Origin: Promicromonospora sukumoe
GTDB taxonomy: Bacteria > Actinomycetota > Actinomycetes > Actinomycetales > Cellulomonadaceae
Reading direction: 5' to 3'
NCBI RefSeq assembly: GCF_014137995.1
Contig: NZ_JACGWV010000001.1
Span: forward strand, 3,038,001 to 3,102,000
DNA: 64,000 bases
Both the position numbers and the translations under genes were made by a program. The notes beneath the pieces are model-generated. The model was not told the origin of the DNA and did not search any database. It saw only the letters and a program-made list of their open reading frames with translations. Shown here piece after piece: positions 17,548-25,516 of this stretch. Every line of letters starts with the position of its first letter. Position 1 is the stretch's first letter.

Positions 17548-17578
17548 CGCCGAGCCCACATTGCCGGAGGGGCCGCCG

Positions 17579-18202
17579 ATGAGTTCCGGCGGCCGCCGTC
17601 GTCGGACGGGCATGGGAATCGTCAAAGCAGACCTGGCAGTTTCGCTCGACGGCTACTCGGCCGGCCACGACCAGAGCCTGGAGCACCCGTTCGGGCCGCT
17701 CGCGGGCGAGCGGCTGCACACCTGGATGTTCGAGCACGGCGACGCGCACCAGGCCGAGAGGGACGCCATCGTCGGCGCGGGCGCGTACATCATGGGCCGC
17801 AACATGTTCACGGCCGGCCGCGGTGAGTGGGACCTCGACTGGACGGGCTGGTGGGGCGAGGACCCGCCGTACCACGGGCCGGTCTTCGTGCTCACGCACC
17901 ACCCGCGCGAGTCGGTCGAGATGAAGGGCGGCACCACGTTCCACTTCGTCACCGACGGCATCGAGAGCGCGCTCGCCCAGGCTCGGGAGGCGGCCGGGGA
18001 CAGGGAGATCTCCGTCACCGGTGGGGCCACCACCGTGAACGAGTACCTCGCCGCCGGACACATCGACGAGCTGCGCCTGCACGTGGTCCCGTTCACGCTC
18101 GGCTCCGGCACCCGCGTGTTCGACGGCGTGCCGCCCATCGAGTTCTCGTCCACGAGCGTGCGGCACACCCCGGAGGTGACCCACGTGACGCTGCGCCGGT
18201 GA
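17579..18202 (+). CDS. RibD C-terminal/dihydrofolate-reductase-like protein
   Basis: DHFR-fold reductase of the RibD_C family: 'VKADLAVSLDGYSAG' near the start, 'GAYIMGRNMF', and the NADPH-site loop 'EISVTGGATTVNEYL'. I chose the ATG at 17579 because GGAGG stands eight bases upstream. An ATG at 17612 directly before the conserved core is an alternative that removes an Arg-rich leader. It is inserted between pabB and pabC, 32 bases after the former and 14 before the latter, so the three are probably one transcript. A pterin or folate-linked substrate is therefore possible but unproven. Confidence 0.85.
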   Translation: MSSGGRRRRTGMGIVKADLAVSLDGYSAGHDQSLEHPFGPLAGERLHTWMFEHGDAHQAERDAIVGAGAYIMGRNMFTAGRGEWDLDWTGWWGEDPPYHGPVFVLTHHPRESVEMKGGTTFHFVTDGIESALAQAREAAGDREISVTGGATTVNEYLAAGHIDELRLHVVPFTLGSGTRVFDGVPPIEFSSTSVRHTPEVTHVTLRR

Positions 18203-18215
18203 CAGACTGGGCTGC

Positions 18216-19064
18216 ATGACGGTCATCTGGACAGAGGGGCGCATGGTCGCGCCCGGCGAGGCCGCGCTCAGCGCGGTGGACCACGGCATCACGGTCGGCG
18301 ACGGCGTCTTCGAGACCTGCGCCGTCCTGAACGGGCAGGCGTTCGCGCTGACGCGGCACCTGGCGCGCCTGGAGCGGTCGGCGTCCGGCATGGGCATGGC
18401 GCCGCTGGACCTGCGCAAGGTGCGCGACGGCGTGGACGCCGTCCTGTCCGCGTCGCCCGACGCCGGCCGCCTGCGCATCACGGTGACCGACGGCATCGGG
18501 CCGCTGGGCTCGGGCCGCTCGGACACCCCGCAGACGGTCGTGGTGGCGGCGACGGAGGCCGTCGTCGTACACACCGGACGGGCCGCGCGCTCCCCGTGGA
18601 CGCGCAACGAGAACAGTGCCGTCGCGGGCCTGAAGACGACGTCGTACGCCGAGAACGTGGTGGCGCTGGCCGACGCGATCGGCAAGGGCGCCGACGAGTC
18701 CGTCTTCGCGAACACCGCGGGCGACCTGTGCGAGGGCACCGGCTCGAACGTGTTCCTGGAGCTCGACGGCGAGCTGGTCACTCCCCCGCTGAGCGTCGGC
18801 TGCCTGGCCGGCATCACGCGCGAGCTGCTGCTCGAGTGGGGCGCCGAGGCGGGGCTGCCCGTGCGCGAGGCCAAGGACGGCGAGCTGCCGTTCTCGGTGC
18901 TCGACCGGGTCTCGGCCGGCGAGGCGCAGATGCTGCTGACCGGCTCGGTCCGCAACGTGCAGCCGACGGTGTGGCTCGACGGCGCCGACCTGCGGATCGG
19001 CGAGCTCTCGGCCGCCGCGCGCGACCTGTTCGAGCGGAACATGCGCGAGCGAACCGACCCCTGA
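18216..19064 (+). CDS. pabC: 4-amino-4-deoxychorismate lyase (class IV aminotransferase fold)
   Basis: PLP-dependent fold-type IV enzyme of 282 aa, expected to release pyruvate and p-aminobenzoate from aminodeoxychorismate. The PLP lysine is in 'AGLKTTSYAENVVA'. The PLP-glutamate region 'ANTAGDLCEGTGSNVFLEL' and phosphate-binding 'MLLTGSVRNVQPT' are present. Starting 14 bases after the RibD-like gene in the pabB operon supports PabC. D-amino acid or branched-chain aminotransferases share the fold. Confidence 0.88.
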   Translation: MTVIWTEGRMVAPGEAALSAVDHGITVGDGVFETCAVLNGQAFALTRHLARLERSASGMGMAPLDLRKVRDGVDAVLSASPDAGRLRITVTDGIGPLGSGRSDTPQTVVVAATEAVVVHTGRAARSPWTRNENSAVAGLKTTSYAENVVALADAIGKGADESVFANTAGDLCEGTGSNVFLELDGELVTPPLSVGCLAGITRELLLEWGAEAGLPVREAKDGELPFSVLDRVSAGEAQMLLTGSVRNVQPTVWLDGADLRIGELSAAARDLFERNMRERTDP

Positions 19065-19146
19065 CGCGGCCCGGCGATTCGGATTTCGCATCCGCGCTGG
19101 AACCAGGCTAATATCGTCCACGCACGCCCTACCGGGCAGGCAGCAC

Positions 19147-19221
19147 GGGCGATTGGCGCAGGGGTAGCGCGCTTCGTTCACACCGAAGAGGTCACTGGTT
19201 CGATCCCAGTATCGCCCACCA
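19147..19221 (+). tRNA. tRNA-Val(CAC), carrying the element attachment site
   Basis: Cloverleaf with acceptor GGGCGAT/ATCGCCC, anticodon loop TTCACAC (anticodon CAC), T-loop TTCGATC, discriminator A and encoded CCA. Its last 27 bases (to the second C of CCA) are repeated perfectly at 36331-36357. The tRNA is therefore rebuilt by the incoming element and stays functional. Confidence 0.95.
19194..19220 (+). other. attL (27-bp core within tRNA-Val)
   Basis: Starts 'actggttcgatcccagta' and runs through the T-arm and acceptor 3' strand to CACC. Identical to 36331-36357. Confidence 0.93.
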
Positions 19222-19228
19222 GCAAGGC

Positions 19229-19268
19229 AAGGCCCTCTGGCCAGCGGAAACGCAGGTCAGAGGGCCTT
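19229..19268 (+). terminator. terminator after tRNA-Val, element-borne copy
   Basis: 11-bp perfect stem (19229-19239, 19258-19268) followed by TTTT. The loop contains CCAGCGGAAACGCAGG. Near-identical loops occur in the hairpins at 36365 and 37621. Confidence 0.75.
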
Positions 19269-19327
19269 TTGCATGCATGGTGCTGATGGACTGGTGTGGA
19301 CAGCAGGAGCCCCTTCGGGACTCCCGG

Positions 19328-19368
19328 GGTCCCACAGCGGTCCCACAGGCCGGTGTTCGCAGAACACC
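19328..19368. promoter_or_regulatory. paired GGTCCCAC boxes and a 17-bp palindrome upstream of int
   Basis: Two GGTCCCAC copies (19328-19335, 19339-19346) lie 11 bp apart, one helical turn. The same box recurs near attR (36276-36283) and, paired, at 30019-30036. That is the arrangement expected of integrase arm-type sites. They are followed by GGTGTTCGCAGAACACC (19352-19368), a perfect 7-bp-arm palindrome 20 bases before the int start and a likely repressor operator. The same half-site words recur at 27357-27404. Confidence 0.5.
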
Positions 19369-19388
19369 TGACTGTGGGAGGTAGTGCC

Positions 19389-20531
19389 ATGACAGAGAAG
19401 CGTGGTTTCGGGATGGTCGAGCGTCGCAAGAACGCCCGGACTGGCAGGACGACGGGCTTCCGTGCCCGGTACGTCGGACCGGACACGGCAAAGCACTCGC
19501 TGACGTTCACCGCGAAGGTCGACGCCGAGGCATGGCTGTCTCGGGAAGAAAGCTTGATCGCTCGTGGGGAGTGGACGCCGCCGGGGTGGCGAACCGCTGC
19601 CGTGTCGATCACGGTGGACCAGTACGCGGAACGCAACCTCGTCCTGCGGCACTTGTCGCCGCGCAGCCGGGAGGAGTACGACCGCTACCGGGAGCGGTTC
19701 ATCACGGACAAGCCGATCGGGCGTGCCGGGCTTCGGTCGGTGACGTCGACGGACGTCACGGCGTGGCTGACCGACGTACGGGCCGCTACGGGCCCGACGA
19801 TGGCTGCCCGCGTCTACGGGTTCCTCTCCTCGATTTTCAACGCTGCCCTCCGTGACGGGTTGGTGGACCGGAGCCCGTGCACCGTCCGCGGAGCCTCCGG
19901 CGCACCGCGAGCCTCGGCCAAGGCCATCGCGACGCCAGCGGAGGTCGCTGCCCTGCTGGGGCACCTTCCCGAGCGGTATCGGGTGATGGTGCTCCTTGCG
20001 GCTTGGAGCGGCCTGCGGTCGGGCGAACTGCGTAACCTCCGTCGGAGGGACGTAGGCGTGGCAGGCGGGACCGTGAGTGTGCACAGCCAGGTCCAGAACC
20101 TTCGTGGGCAGGGCAAGGTCGTACGAGACGTCAAGACGGCCGCTGCGCGCCGTGTAGTGGCCTTGCCGCCCGCTGTGGCGTCCGTTCTCAAGGAACACCT
20201 TGGCAGCGCCGCACAGCCCGGCCCAGACGGGCTCGTGTTCCCGTCGACGGTGGGGACACCAATCTCGCAGTCGACGTTCTGGGAAGCCTGGGACAAGGCG
20301 CGCAAAGCAATCGGCCGACCGGATCTGCGGCTGCACGACCTGCGCACCACGGCCGCCACGCTCGCCGCAGGCACGGGGGCGACCATCGCCGAACTCATGG
20401 CTCGGCTTGGACATACGACGCCGAACGCAGCCATGCGCTACCAGACGGCAGTGCAAGGTGCAGATGCTCGGATCGCCGGGGCTCTGGACGGACTCGTGGT
20501 GCTTCCCGCGTCAGCCGGCACCACCGCCTGA
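19389..20531 (+). CDS. int: tyrosine recombinase (phage-type integrase)
   Basis: Site-specific recombinase of 380 aa that integrates and excises the element at tRNA-Val. The architecture is standard: N-terminal arm-binding region (about 1-65), SAM-like core-binding domain (about 70-165) and catalytic domain. Catalytic residues are all visible: Arg in 'SGLRSGELRNL' (about 210), Lys in 'DVKTAAARR' (249), 'LHDLRTT' with His316 and Arg319, His in 'RLGHTT' (342) and the nucleophile in 'MRYQT' (Tyr351). The ATG at 19389 follows GGGAGG. Placed 168 bases from attL, reading into the element. Confidence 0.96.
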   Translation: MTEKRGFGMVERRKNARTGRTTGFRARYVGPDTAKHSLTFTAKVDAEAWLSREESLIARGEWTPPGWRTAAVSITVDQYAERNLVLRHLSPRSREEYDRYRERFITDKPIGRAGLRSVTSTDVTAWLTDVRAATGPTMAARVYGFLSSIFNAALRDGLVDRSPCTVRGASGAPRASAKAIATPAEVAALLGHLPERYRVMVLLAAWSGLRSGELRNLRRRDVGVAGGTVSVHSQVQNLRGQGKVVRDVKTAAARRVVALPPAVASVLKEHLGSAAQPGPDGLVFPSTVGTPISQSTFWEAWDKARKAIGRPDLRLHDLRTTAATLAAGTGATIAELMARLGHTTPNAAMRYQTAVQGADARIAGALDGLVVLPASAGTTA

Positions 20532-20582
20532 TCTGACCGCGAGAAGCACGCGCTCCCACGCGTGTCACGCGAAAGCCATGCA

Positions 20583-20596
20583 TGACCTGCACAGAC
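20583..20596 (-). repeat. copy 1 of a 14-15-bp site, inverted
   Basis: On the minus strand this reads GTCTGTGCAGGTCA, 13 of 14 matching the plus-strand copies at 20932-20946 and 21553-21567. It lies just downstream of int and xis, which converge here. A candidate Xis, integrase or regulator binding site. Confidence 0.4.
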
Positions 20597-20659
20597 GCCT
20601 GTGAAGTCCGGGCGGCGGTCCCACAACGGGCCGTCGCCCGGACCCGTGTCCGGAGACAA

Positions 20660-20905
20660 TCATTCGGTGTCGCGGCGATGAGCACTTGCCACTGGTACCG
20701 CCAGCCTTGCACGCAACTCATCCAGATCAACTCGGATGAGCCGCCCGATTCGATAACCTGTGACCGTCCCGTCAGCGATCCGACGACGGATCGTCTTGAC
20801 TGACACGCAGAAGACCTCAGCGGCCACGGACAGCGGCACGAGCTGGTGGTTACCGGCACGCGAATCTCGGGCGGCATGCGGACTGTGTGGAAGTGCGCTA
20901 CCCAT
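20660..20905 (-). CDS. xis: excisionase-type helix-turn-helix protein
   Basis: An 81-aa protein with one winged HTH of the MerR/excisionase (HTH_17) type: 'LSVAAEVFCVSVKTIRRRI' then 'GYRIGRLIRVDLDEL'. Such proteins bend DNA to direct integrase towards excision. The start at 20905 is set by AAGGAG seven bases upstream. A longer frame to 21022 has no such signal. It lies directly after int but on the opposite strand, with a long 706-bp leader region. Alternatively it could be a small transcriptional regulator. Confidence 0.85.
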   Translation of the reverse strand: MGSALPHSPHAARDSRAGNHQLVPLSVAAEVFCVSVKTIRRRIADGTVTGYRIGRLIRVDLDELRARLAVPVASAHRRDTE

Positions 20906-20931
20906 CTCGACTCTCCTTCTCGGCGCCCGAG

Positions 20932-20946
20932 CGTTTGTGCAGGTCA
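20932..20946 (+). repeat. copy 2 of a 15-bp repeat
   Basis: CGTTTGTGCAGGTCA, identical to 21553-21567. It lies 27 bases upstream of the xis start codon. Confidence 0.5.
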
Positions 20947-21046
20947 TATGGTCCTGCCAAATCGGCGGAACCATTATTTTCCCTTTTGTCCCCGGGGTCC
21001 TGGCCGGTGGTCTGGCTCTCATCCGTTACGGCGGGAAGCCAGTTCA

Positions 21047-21092
21047 TGCGGTGGTGCCAAATTGGCACCACCGCAACTGTCCGAATTAGCCC
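21047..21092. repeat. hairpin unit 1 (14-bp perfect palindrome plus 15-bp tail)
   Basis: Arms 21047-21060 and 21062-21075 pair perfectly around one base. Two bases later comes TGTCCGAATTAGCCC (21078-21092). Confidence 0.8.
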
Positions 21093-21154
21093 AAGGGATG
21101 GTGAGCGCCAGACTTGGATGGTGCTGGGCGGAGCCGGGGCGAACCTGCTCGTCA

Positions 21155-21200
21155 CGCGGTGGTGGCAACTTGCCACCACCGCGGATGTCCGAATTAGCCC
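21155..21200. repeat. hairpin unit 2 (14-bp perfect palindrome plus 15-bp tail)
   Basis: Arms 21155-21168 and 21170-21183 pair perfectly. The arm sequence differs from unit 1 at two paired positions but compensates on the other side, so symmetry is preserved. The same tail follows at 21186-21200. Exactly 108 bp from unit 1. Confidence 0.8.
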
Positions 21201-21552
21201 GTGTGCATCTGCACCTGTGCGCCTCATGCTCGCGATTGTGCACGGTGCCTGTACCCGTCGATGTACCACTCGACGTCCCCCATGGAGCATCTCGGGGCAT
21301 GTCTCAGGTGGGGGACATGGCGGCGACCAGGGCGGACGCATGTCCCCCAACTCGTGGGCATGACCTACGGAGCAAACATCGAAACTGCTGTGTGCTCGCT
21401 CGCGGGCCCGGCACAGCGACCGGTCCAGCGGGCTCCACCTGTTGGCCTGCACCCGGCGGCCCGGGTGTACGTACATGTTCATGCGTCGAGGATGGCTTCA
21501 GTGCGCGCGCCCTGCGCACACCAAGAGGCGCGCACACCAAGGTGTGCAGACA

Positions 21553-21567
21553 CGTTTGTGCAGGTCA
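21553..21567 (+). repeat. copy 3 of a 15-bp repeat
   Basis: CGTTTGTGCAGGTCA, identical to 20932-20946, 45 bases downstream of the regulator stop codon. Confidence 0.5.
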
Positions 21568-21611
21568 GGTGCGCGCACCACTTCGACCCTGCTGGACACA
21601 CGGAGACTCGG

Positions 21612-22823
21612 TCAGGACGCGCCGAAGGCATCGGCGAGTGCGGCGAATCGGGGTCCGCGTCGTCTGGTGGCGCGGTCGAGCAGCGCGCGCATTGTGATGA
21701 CGCCCAGGGGTTGGCTGGTGGCCCAGTCTGGGGCGAGGCGATGGGCCTGGTCGAGGTGGTGCAGCGCCTCGTCGTATCGCCTGGTCTTGAGGGAGGCGGA
21801 CGCGATGTGCAAGGCGGAACCGGCCTCCCAGAATGCAGGGAGCTGGCCGGGCACCGACTGCAAGGTGGCCGCCTGGTGGAGCGCCGTCTCAGGGTCGTTG
21901 CTCCGTGACCAGTGGTCGACTTCTTGAAGCGCGACCGCGCGCGGGCTGAAGATCGCCGCTTCGGTCACGACGCTGGTCATGGTCCTAGCGGCGGCCGACC
22001 GCGCCTCGGCCAGCAGATCGGCCGCCCGGTGCACAGCACCAGCCTTGACGGCAGCGGTGGCCGCGTTGAACAGCAGGTTTCCGAACACGGCGGTACGCAC
22101 CGGTTCTGCATCGAGCATCGTGGGCTGGATGGCCTCGGCGGCGTTCGTTGCGACCTGTTCGGCTTCGTTCTCCCGGCCTTGTCGGACCAGGGTCCAGGCG
22201 AGGTAGCGCAGCGCGATGGCTTCTTGAAGTTCGGGGTCATCTGAACTGCGTGCGACGTCGAGTGCTCGTTCTGCCGCCGTCCATGCCAGGTCGTCCTGGC
22301 CCAGGCGGCCGGCGATTCCCGCCGCGATGCGATACGTGGTGGCCAGGAGGCGCCGTCCGGCAGCGGCTTCATCGCCGTGGTTTGTCTCGACCAGCCGGCG
22401 GGCGTCAGCGAGCACACCGGGGAGCAACGCCAGCAGCTCGGTGTGGCGCCCGTCCACGTAGAGCCGCCATACCGCCGTGGTCTGACGCTCCGCGCCGGTC
22501 AACGACACAGTTTCGGTGTTCTCCGCGAAGTCAGACAGACCCGGGACCAGGCCGCCGCTGGTGATGGCTTGCCGCAGCCTGACCATCTCCGCATTGGTCG
22601 CCAGAGCCGACTGCCGGTGGTCGTCTCCTGTAAGAAGCGCCTGGGCAGGGACGGAAAGCGCTGCCGCGAGGCGGTGAAGCGTGGCCGGGCGACAGGTGGT
22701 ACGGGTACCGCGTTCAATGCGCGCCACCGTGTCGACACCCACTCCGGCACGCTCGGCGAGCGCTTCTTGTGACAGGTCCTTGGCCTTGCGTAGTCGTGCA
22801 AGGTTCTCGGCGAGGTCCGTCAT
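21612..22823 (-). CDS. XRE-family HTH regulator with TPR-like C-terminal domain
   Basis: A 403-aa DNA-binding protein. Residues about 1-65 form an XRE helix-turn-helix ('LSQEALAERAGVGVDTVARIERG'). The remaining ~330 residues are Ala/Leu-rich helical hairpins of TPR type, the layout of peptide- or ligand-sensing regulators (RRNPP-like fold). The start overlaps the stop of the NUDIX gene (ATGA), so the two are co-translated. The divergent operon at 23483-26431 is its probable target, and it may also control the element. Confidence 0.88.
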   Translation of the reverse strand: MTDLAENLARLRKAKDLSQEALAERAGVGVDTVARIERGTRTTCRPATLHRLAAALSVPAQALLTGDDHRQSALATNAEMVRLRQAITSGGLVPGLSDFAENTETVSLTGAERQTTAVWRLYVDGRHTELLALLPGVLADARRLVETNHGDEAAAGRRLLATTYRIAAGIAGRLGQDDLAWTAAERALDVARSSDDPELQEAIALRYLAWTLVRQGRENEAEQVATNAAEAIQPTMLDAEPVRTAVFGNLLFNAATAAVKAGAVHRAADLLAEARSAAARTMTSVVTEAAIFSPRAVALQEVDHWSRSNDPETALHQAATLQSVPGQLPAFWEAGSALHIASASLKTRRYDEALHHLDQAHRLAPDWATSQPLGVITMRALLDRATRRRGPRFAALADAFGAS

Positions 22824-23320
22824 GGCGTACCCGAGATTGGCACTCCGTCGTCGCACAGGACCGGGGCAAGACTGCTCTTCACAGCGGCGAGCGCGGTCGA
22901 CAACCTGCGGGCAAGCGGGCCGGTCGTCTTGCCGGTGACCTCGTCCAGCCGGTACAGGCCCACCGAGACGACCTCGGGGTCATCAAGTGACAGCGCCGCC
23001 AACTTGTGTTCGCTGATGGCGCCGTCGTCGAAGACCCAGGCGATGCCGTCCGGCATCCCGTCGTCCGTAGGGGCCTCGTGGTCGATGACCAGAGGTCGCA
23101 TCTGCTGGCGCACGAGCCCGAGCTCTTCGGTCAGCTCACGTGAAGCGGCATGCCAGGGCGCCTCACCATCGTCTACGACACCGCCGGGGATATCCCACTC
23201 CGGCTTGTACGACGGCTCGACGAGGACGACCCGGCCCGCGTCGTCATACAGCAGGACACCCGCGGACATGCGCTTGCGCGGGAGCGAGGCGACGTACTCG
23301 TCGAAAGGCAGCAGCTTCAC
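22820..23320 (-). CDS. NUDIX hydrolase
   Basis: Pyrophosphohydrolase with a complete Nudix box (GX5EX7REUXEEXGU) starting 'GGVVDDGEAPWHAASRE' and continuing LTEELGL. About 166 aa from the GTG at 23320. An ATG at 23356 would add 12 residues and neither has a clear binding site. The substrate cannot be read from sequence. It is translationally coupled to the XRE-TPR regulator, a pairing seen in other actinobacterial islands, and is divergent from the four-gene operon that includes a HAD phosphatase and a kinase-fold protein. Confidence 0.88.
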   Translation of the reverse strand: MKLLPFDEYVASLPRKRMSAGVLLYDDAGRVVLVEPSYKPEWDIPGGVVDDGEAPWHAASRELTEELGLVRQQMRPLVIDHEAPTDDGMPDGIAWVFDDGAISEHKLAALSLDDPEVVSVGLYRLDEVTGKTTGPLARRLSTALAAVKSSLAPVLCDDGVPISGTP

Positions 23321-23482
23321 CGTTCGACCATAGCGGCGCGCCCGTGCCAGAACCATGCCTGCCAGGCAGGGTTCACCAGCCCCGATCGGCCCAACCCTGC
23401 ACGAGCGGCCGTGGTGCGAGCCGCAGTGCCGGCGGAGGCTCGTCCTGCGAGTTCACGGGGAACCCGCAGGAGGGGGCCGACC

Positions 23483-23782
23483 ATGCGAACAACACCGCTA
23501 CTGACCGAGAACGACGACGGCCTGCTGCGCGCGATCGAGCACGCCGGGGCCTCCGTCAGCGAGGTCGGCGCGCACCGGATCGAGGTCGTGACCATCACCC
23601 GGAACCGCATGTGCCTGCACCCCATCCACCTCGCCGAGGGCGAAGCCATCGCACGCTCGCTCGGGCTGGACCTGCCACTGGACCATCGAATGTTTGTCCC
23701 CGGCAACACACTGTGGACCGGAGAGCGCGACGGTCTAGAAGTCCAGGTGCGCTCGGTGCTTCGTCAGGCGGTGGCCCGATGA
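23483..23782 (+). CDS. conserved-looking 99-aa protein of unknown function
   Basis: First gene of the operon divergent from NUDIX/XRE. AGGAGGGGG precedes the ATG at 23483, and its stop overlaps the next start (ATGA). The protein is mixed alpha/beta with 'EVVTITRNRMCLHPIHLAEGE' and 'GNTLWTGERDGLEVQVRS' and no recognised domain. Coupling to a HAD phosphatase and, downstream, to a kinase-fold protein suggests it is a small partner or regulator of that pathway. Confidence 0.75.
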   Translation: MRTTPLLTENDDGLLRAIEHAGASVSEVGAHRIEVVTITRNRMCLHPIHLAEGEAIARSLGLDLPLDHRMFVPGNTLWTGERDGLEVQVRSVLRQAVAR

Positions 23783-24900
23783 GCACGGCGACAACCACCA
23801 GCACTCGCGCCCTGGTCGCTCTCGACATCGACGGAACCTTGGTGGACGGCGAGCAGCGGATAACTACGGGCACGGTCGAGGCTCTGGACCTGGTCCGCGC
23901 AGCGGGGCACGAGATCGTGCCTGCTTCGGGCCGTTCCCTGGCCGGGCTGTTGCCGATCGTCACCCGGCTGGGTCTGACACACGGGTGGGCGGTGTGCTCC
24001 AACGGAGCCGTGACCGTGCGTCTCGACCGGGCTGCGCCTTCCGGGTATGACGTGGTCGAGGCACGCACCTTCGATCCTGCACCTGTGATCCGTCGTGCCC
24101 TGGACCTTGCCCCGGCCGTGCACATCGCGATCGAAGAGGTCGGGTGGGGGTGGCGCACCAGCGGCGTCTTCGAGCCCGGCGAACTGAACGGGCAGCAGAA
24201 GACCGTCCTACTGACCGATCTGATGGCCGAACCAGCGACGCGGGTCGTGCTCACCGCGCCCGGTATCCGCCGGTACACCGACGCCCTACGCGCTTGCGGG
24301 GTTACCGTCGCTGCACAGGGCCCGGATTGGCTCGACGTGACTGCAGCGGGCGTGAACAAGGCCGTCGCACTCGACACCGTCCGCGCCCACCTGGGCATCC
24401 CCGCCGATCGGACGGTGGCGGTCGGAGACGGGGTCAACGATCTGGACATGCTGGCCTGGGCCGCACGCTCGGTCGCGATGGGCCAGGCGCCCGCGATCGT
24501 GCGCAGCGCAGCCGGAGAGACCACCGACAGCATCGATCAGGCCGGGGTGCTCCCCGTGCTCGCTTCCCTGATCCCGGCCGTGGACCACACGCTGTCGCGG
24601 CTGGCCGCCCAGATTGCTACCGCTGAGCGCATCGCGCCGGGGCCGGTGGTGCTGCGGGTGTGGCATGGCAGCGGACCCGACCTGGCCCGCTGCGAGGCCT
24701 GGACCCTCCAGGACGGCCACTGGGTGCGGCATGCGCCGATCCCGTCCGGAGTCGGGGTCACGATGCGGGCCATCGAGACCGCCGCCCTAGACGCCGGGAT
24801 GCCGTTCCCGCGTGGCGAGGAGGGCCGCCGTCGAGCGTGGTGGCGCAGCGTGACCGCTGATGGCCCGGCTGGGTTCGAGCTACCCCTGAGCGGCCTGTAA
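23779..24900 (+). CDS. HAD-superfamily hydrolase (Cof-type) with C-terminal extension
   Basis: A 373-aa protein. Residues about 10-270 are a Cof-type HAD phosphatase with motif I 'ALDIDGTLVDG', the conserved Ser/Thr loop 'PASGRSL' and the motif III/IV segment 'TVAVGDGVNDLDMLAWAA'. Family members dephosphorylate sugar phosphates or flavin/PLP. About 100 further residues ('VVLRVWHGSGPDLARCEAW...') form an extra domain not usual for the family. ATGA overlap with the upstream gene. Confidence 0.87.
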   Translation: MSTATTTSTRALVALDIDGTLVDGEQRITTGTVEALDLVRAAGHEIVPASGRSLAGLLPIVTRLGLTHGWAVCSNGAVTVRLDRAAPSGYDVVEARTFDPAPVIRRALDLAPAVHIAIEEVGWGWRTSGVFEPGELNGQQKTVLLTDLMAEPATRVVLTAPGIRRYTDALRACGVTVAAQGPDWLDVTAAGVNKAVALDTVRAHLGIPADRTVAVGDGVNDLDMLAWAARSVAMGQAPAIVRSAAGETTDSIDQAGVLPVLASLIPAVDHTLSRLAAQIATAERIAPGPVVLRVWHGSGPDLARCEAWTLQDGHWVRHAPIPSGVGVTMRAIETAALDAGMPFPRGEEGRRRAWWRSVTADGPAGFELPLSGL

Positions 24901-25022
24901 CAGGGCTCGCCGATTGATCTTGCGGCTGGGTGGCGCCCCAGACCCCTGTACCCCTGCCCAGCCGCAAGCCCGCTTCTGGCGGGCATGTCCAGCACCACCC
25001 CGCACCACGAGGAGGAACCAAC

Positions 25023-25487
25023 ATGACCACCACCACCGCACGAGAACTGCGAGAGGGCCGGTCGCTCGTCGAGCCGGAGCTGTTCCACCGGCTCGTCCGG
25101 CGAGTCGCCGAGGAGCACGACCACGACCCGGGCATGGCGGCACGGATCGTGGACCAGGCTCTGGCGTTCCTGGGCACCACCGCCACCCACCAGGGCCGGC
25201 CCTTGTCGCCGTCCGACATCGTGGACCCGGGGTGGCACGAGTTCATCCTGCACACCGTTGACTACACCGCGTTCTGCGAGCAGATTGCTGGACGGTTCCT
25301 GCACCACGTGCCCACCGACCCTCAGGACCCGTCGACCCGGGGCGACTCCGCTCACGACGCGATCCAGTACACGGTGGACGCGATCGCCGAGGCCGGGTTC
25401 TACGTCGACACTGACCTGTGGCCCACCGCGCACTCGGTCGCCTGCTCGCAGTGCCACCAGGGCTGCACCAGCTCCACCACACCCTGA
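25023..25487 (+). CDS. 154-aa protein with WHXFILHTXXYXXFC motif
   Basis: Unknown function. The middle region 'DIVDPGWHEFILHTVDYTAF' followed by 'GRFLHHVP' resembles the His-rich 'VDxxWHxHxLHxxxY' motif of the glycine-rich-domain (DUF1399) proteins of plants and fungi, and the C-terminus has 'CSQCHQGC', a possible metal site. GAGGAGG precedes the ATG at 25023. It lies 122 bases after the HAD gene and 29 before the phosphotransferase gene in the same orientation. Confidence 0.7.
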   Translation: MTTTTARELREGRSLVEPELFHRLVRRVAEEHDHDPGMAARIVDQALAFLGTTATHQGRPLSPSDIVDPGWHEFILHTVDYTAFCEQIAGRFLHHVPTDPQDPSTRGDSAHDAIQYTVDAIAEAGFYVDTDLWPTAHSVACSQCHQGCTSSTTP

Positions 25488-25516
25488 CCAACCACCAGGA
25501 GCCACGAGGAGGCACG

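Larger units (their letters stand above)
20906..21611. other. 706-bp gene-free control region of the element
   Basis: No reading frame here has coding support. The region holds two perfect hairpin units 108 bp apart (21047-21092 and 21155-21200), a degenerate third palindrome (20949-20973), two copies of CGTTTGTGCAGGTCA (20932-20946, 21553-21567), and a doubled 'gcgcacaccaag' with a CACACC/GGTGTG palindrome at about 21523-21550. Density of symmetric elements suggests a protein-loading site: an operator array for xis, an origin of transfer, or a replication/packaging site. Confidence 0.6.

Noticed and set aside
13268..18202. Riboflavin biosynthesis role for the RibD_C-fold genes
   Set aside because: None has a deaminase domain or neighbours in riboflavin synthesis. 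They match the generic DHFR-fold reductases.
21040..21200. CRISPR or integron attC sites
   Set aside because: Only two full units occur, there are no spacer-sized unique sequences in a regular array and no cas genes or integron integrase. The palindromes lack attC core sites.
21019..21300. 93-aa minus-strand frame with repeated 'ANSD..GG' peptides
   Set aside because: The peptide repeat is only a translation of the two hairpin units. There is no ribosome-binding site, and the DNA symmetry explains the pattern.
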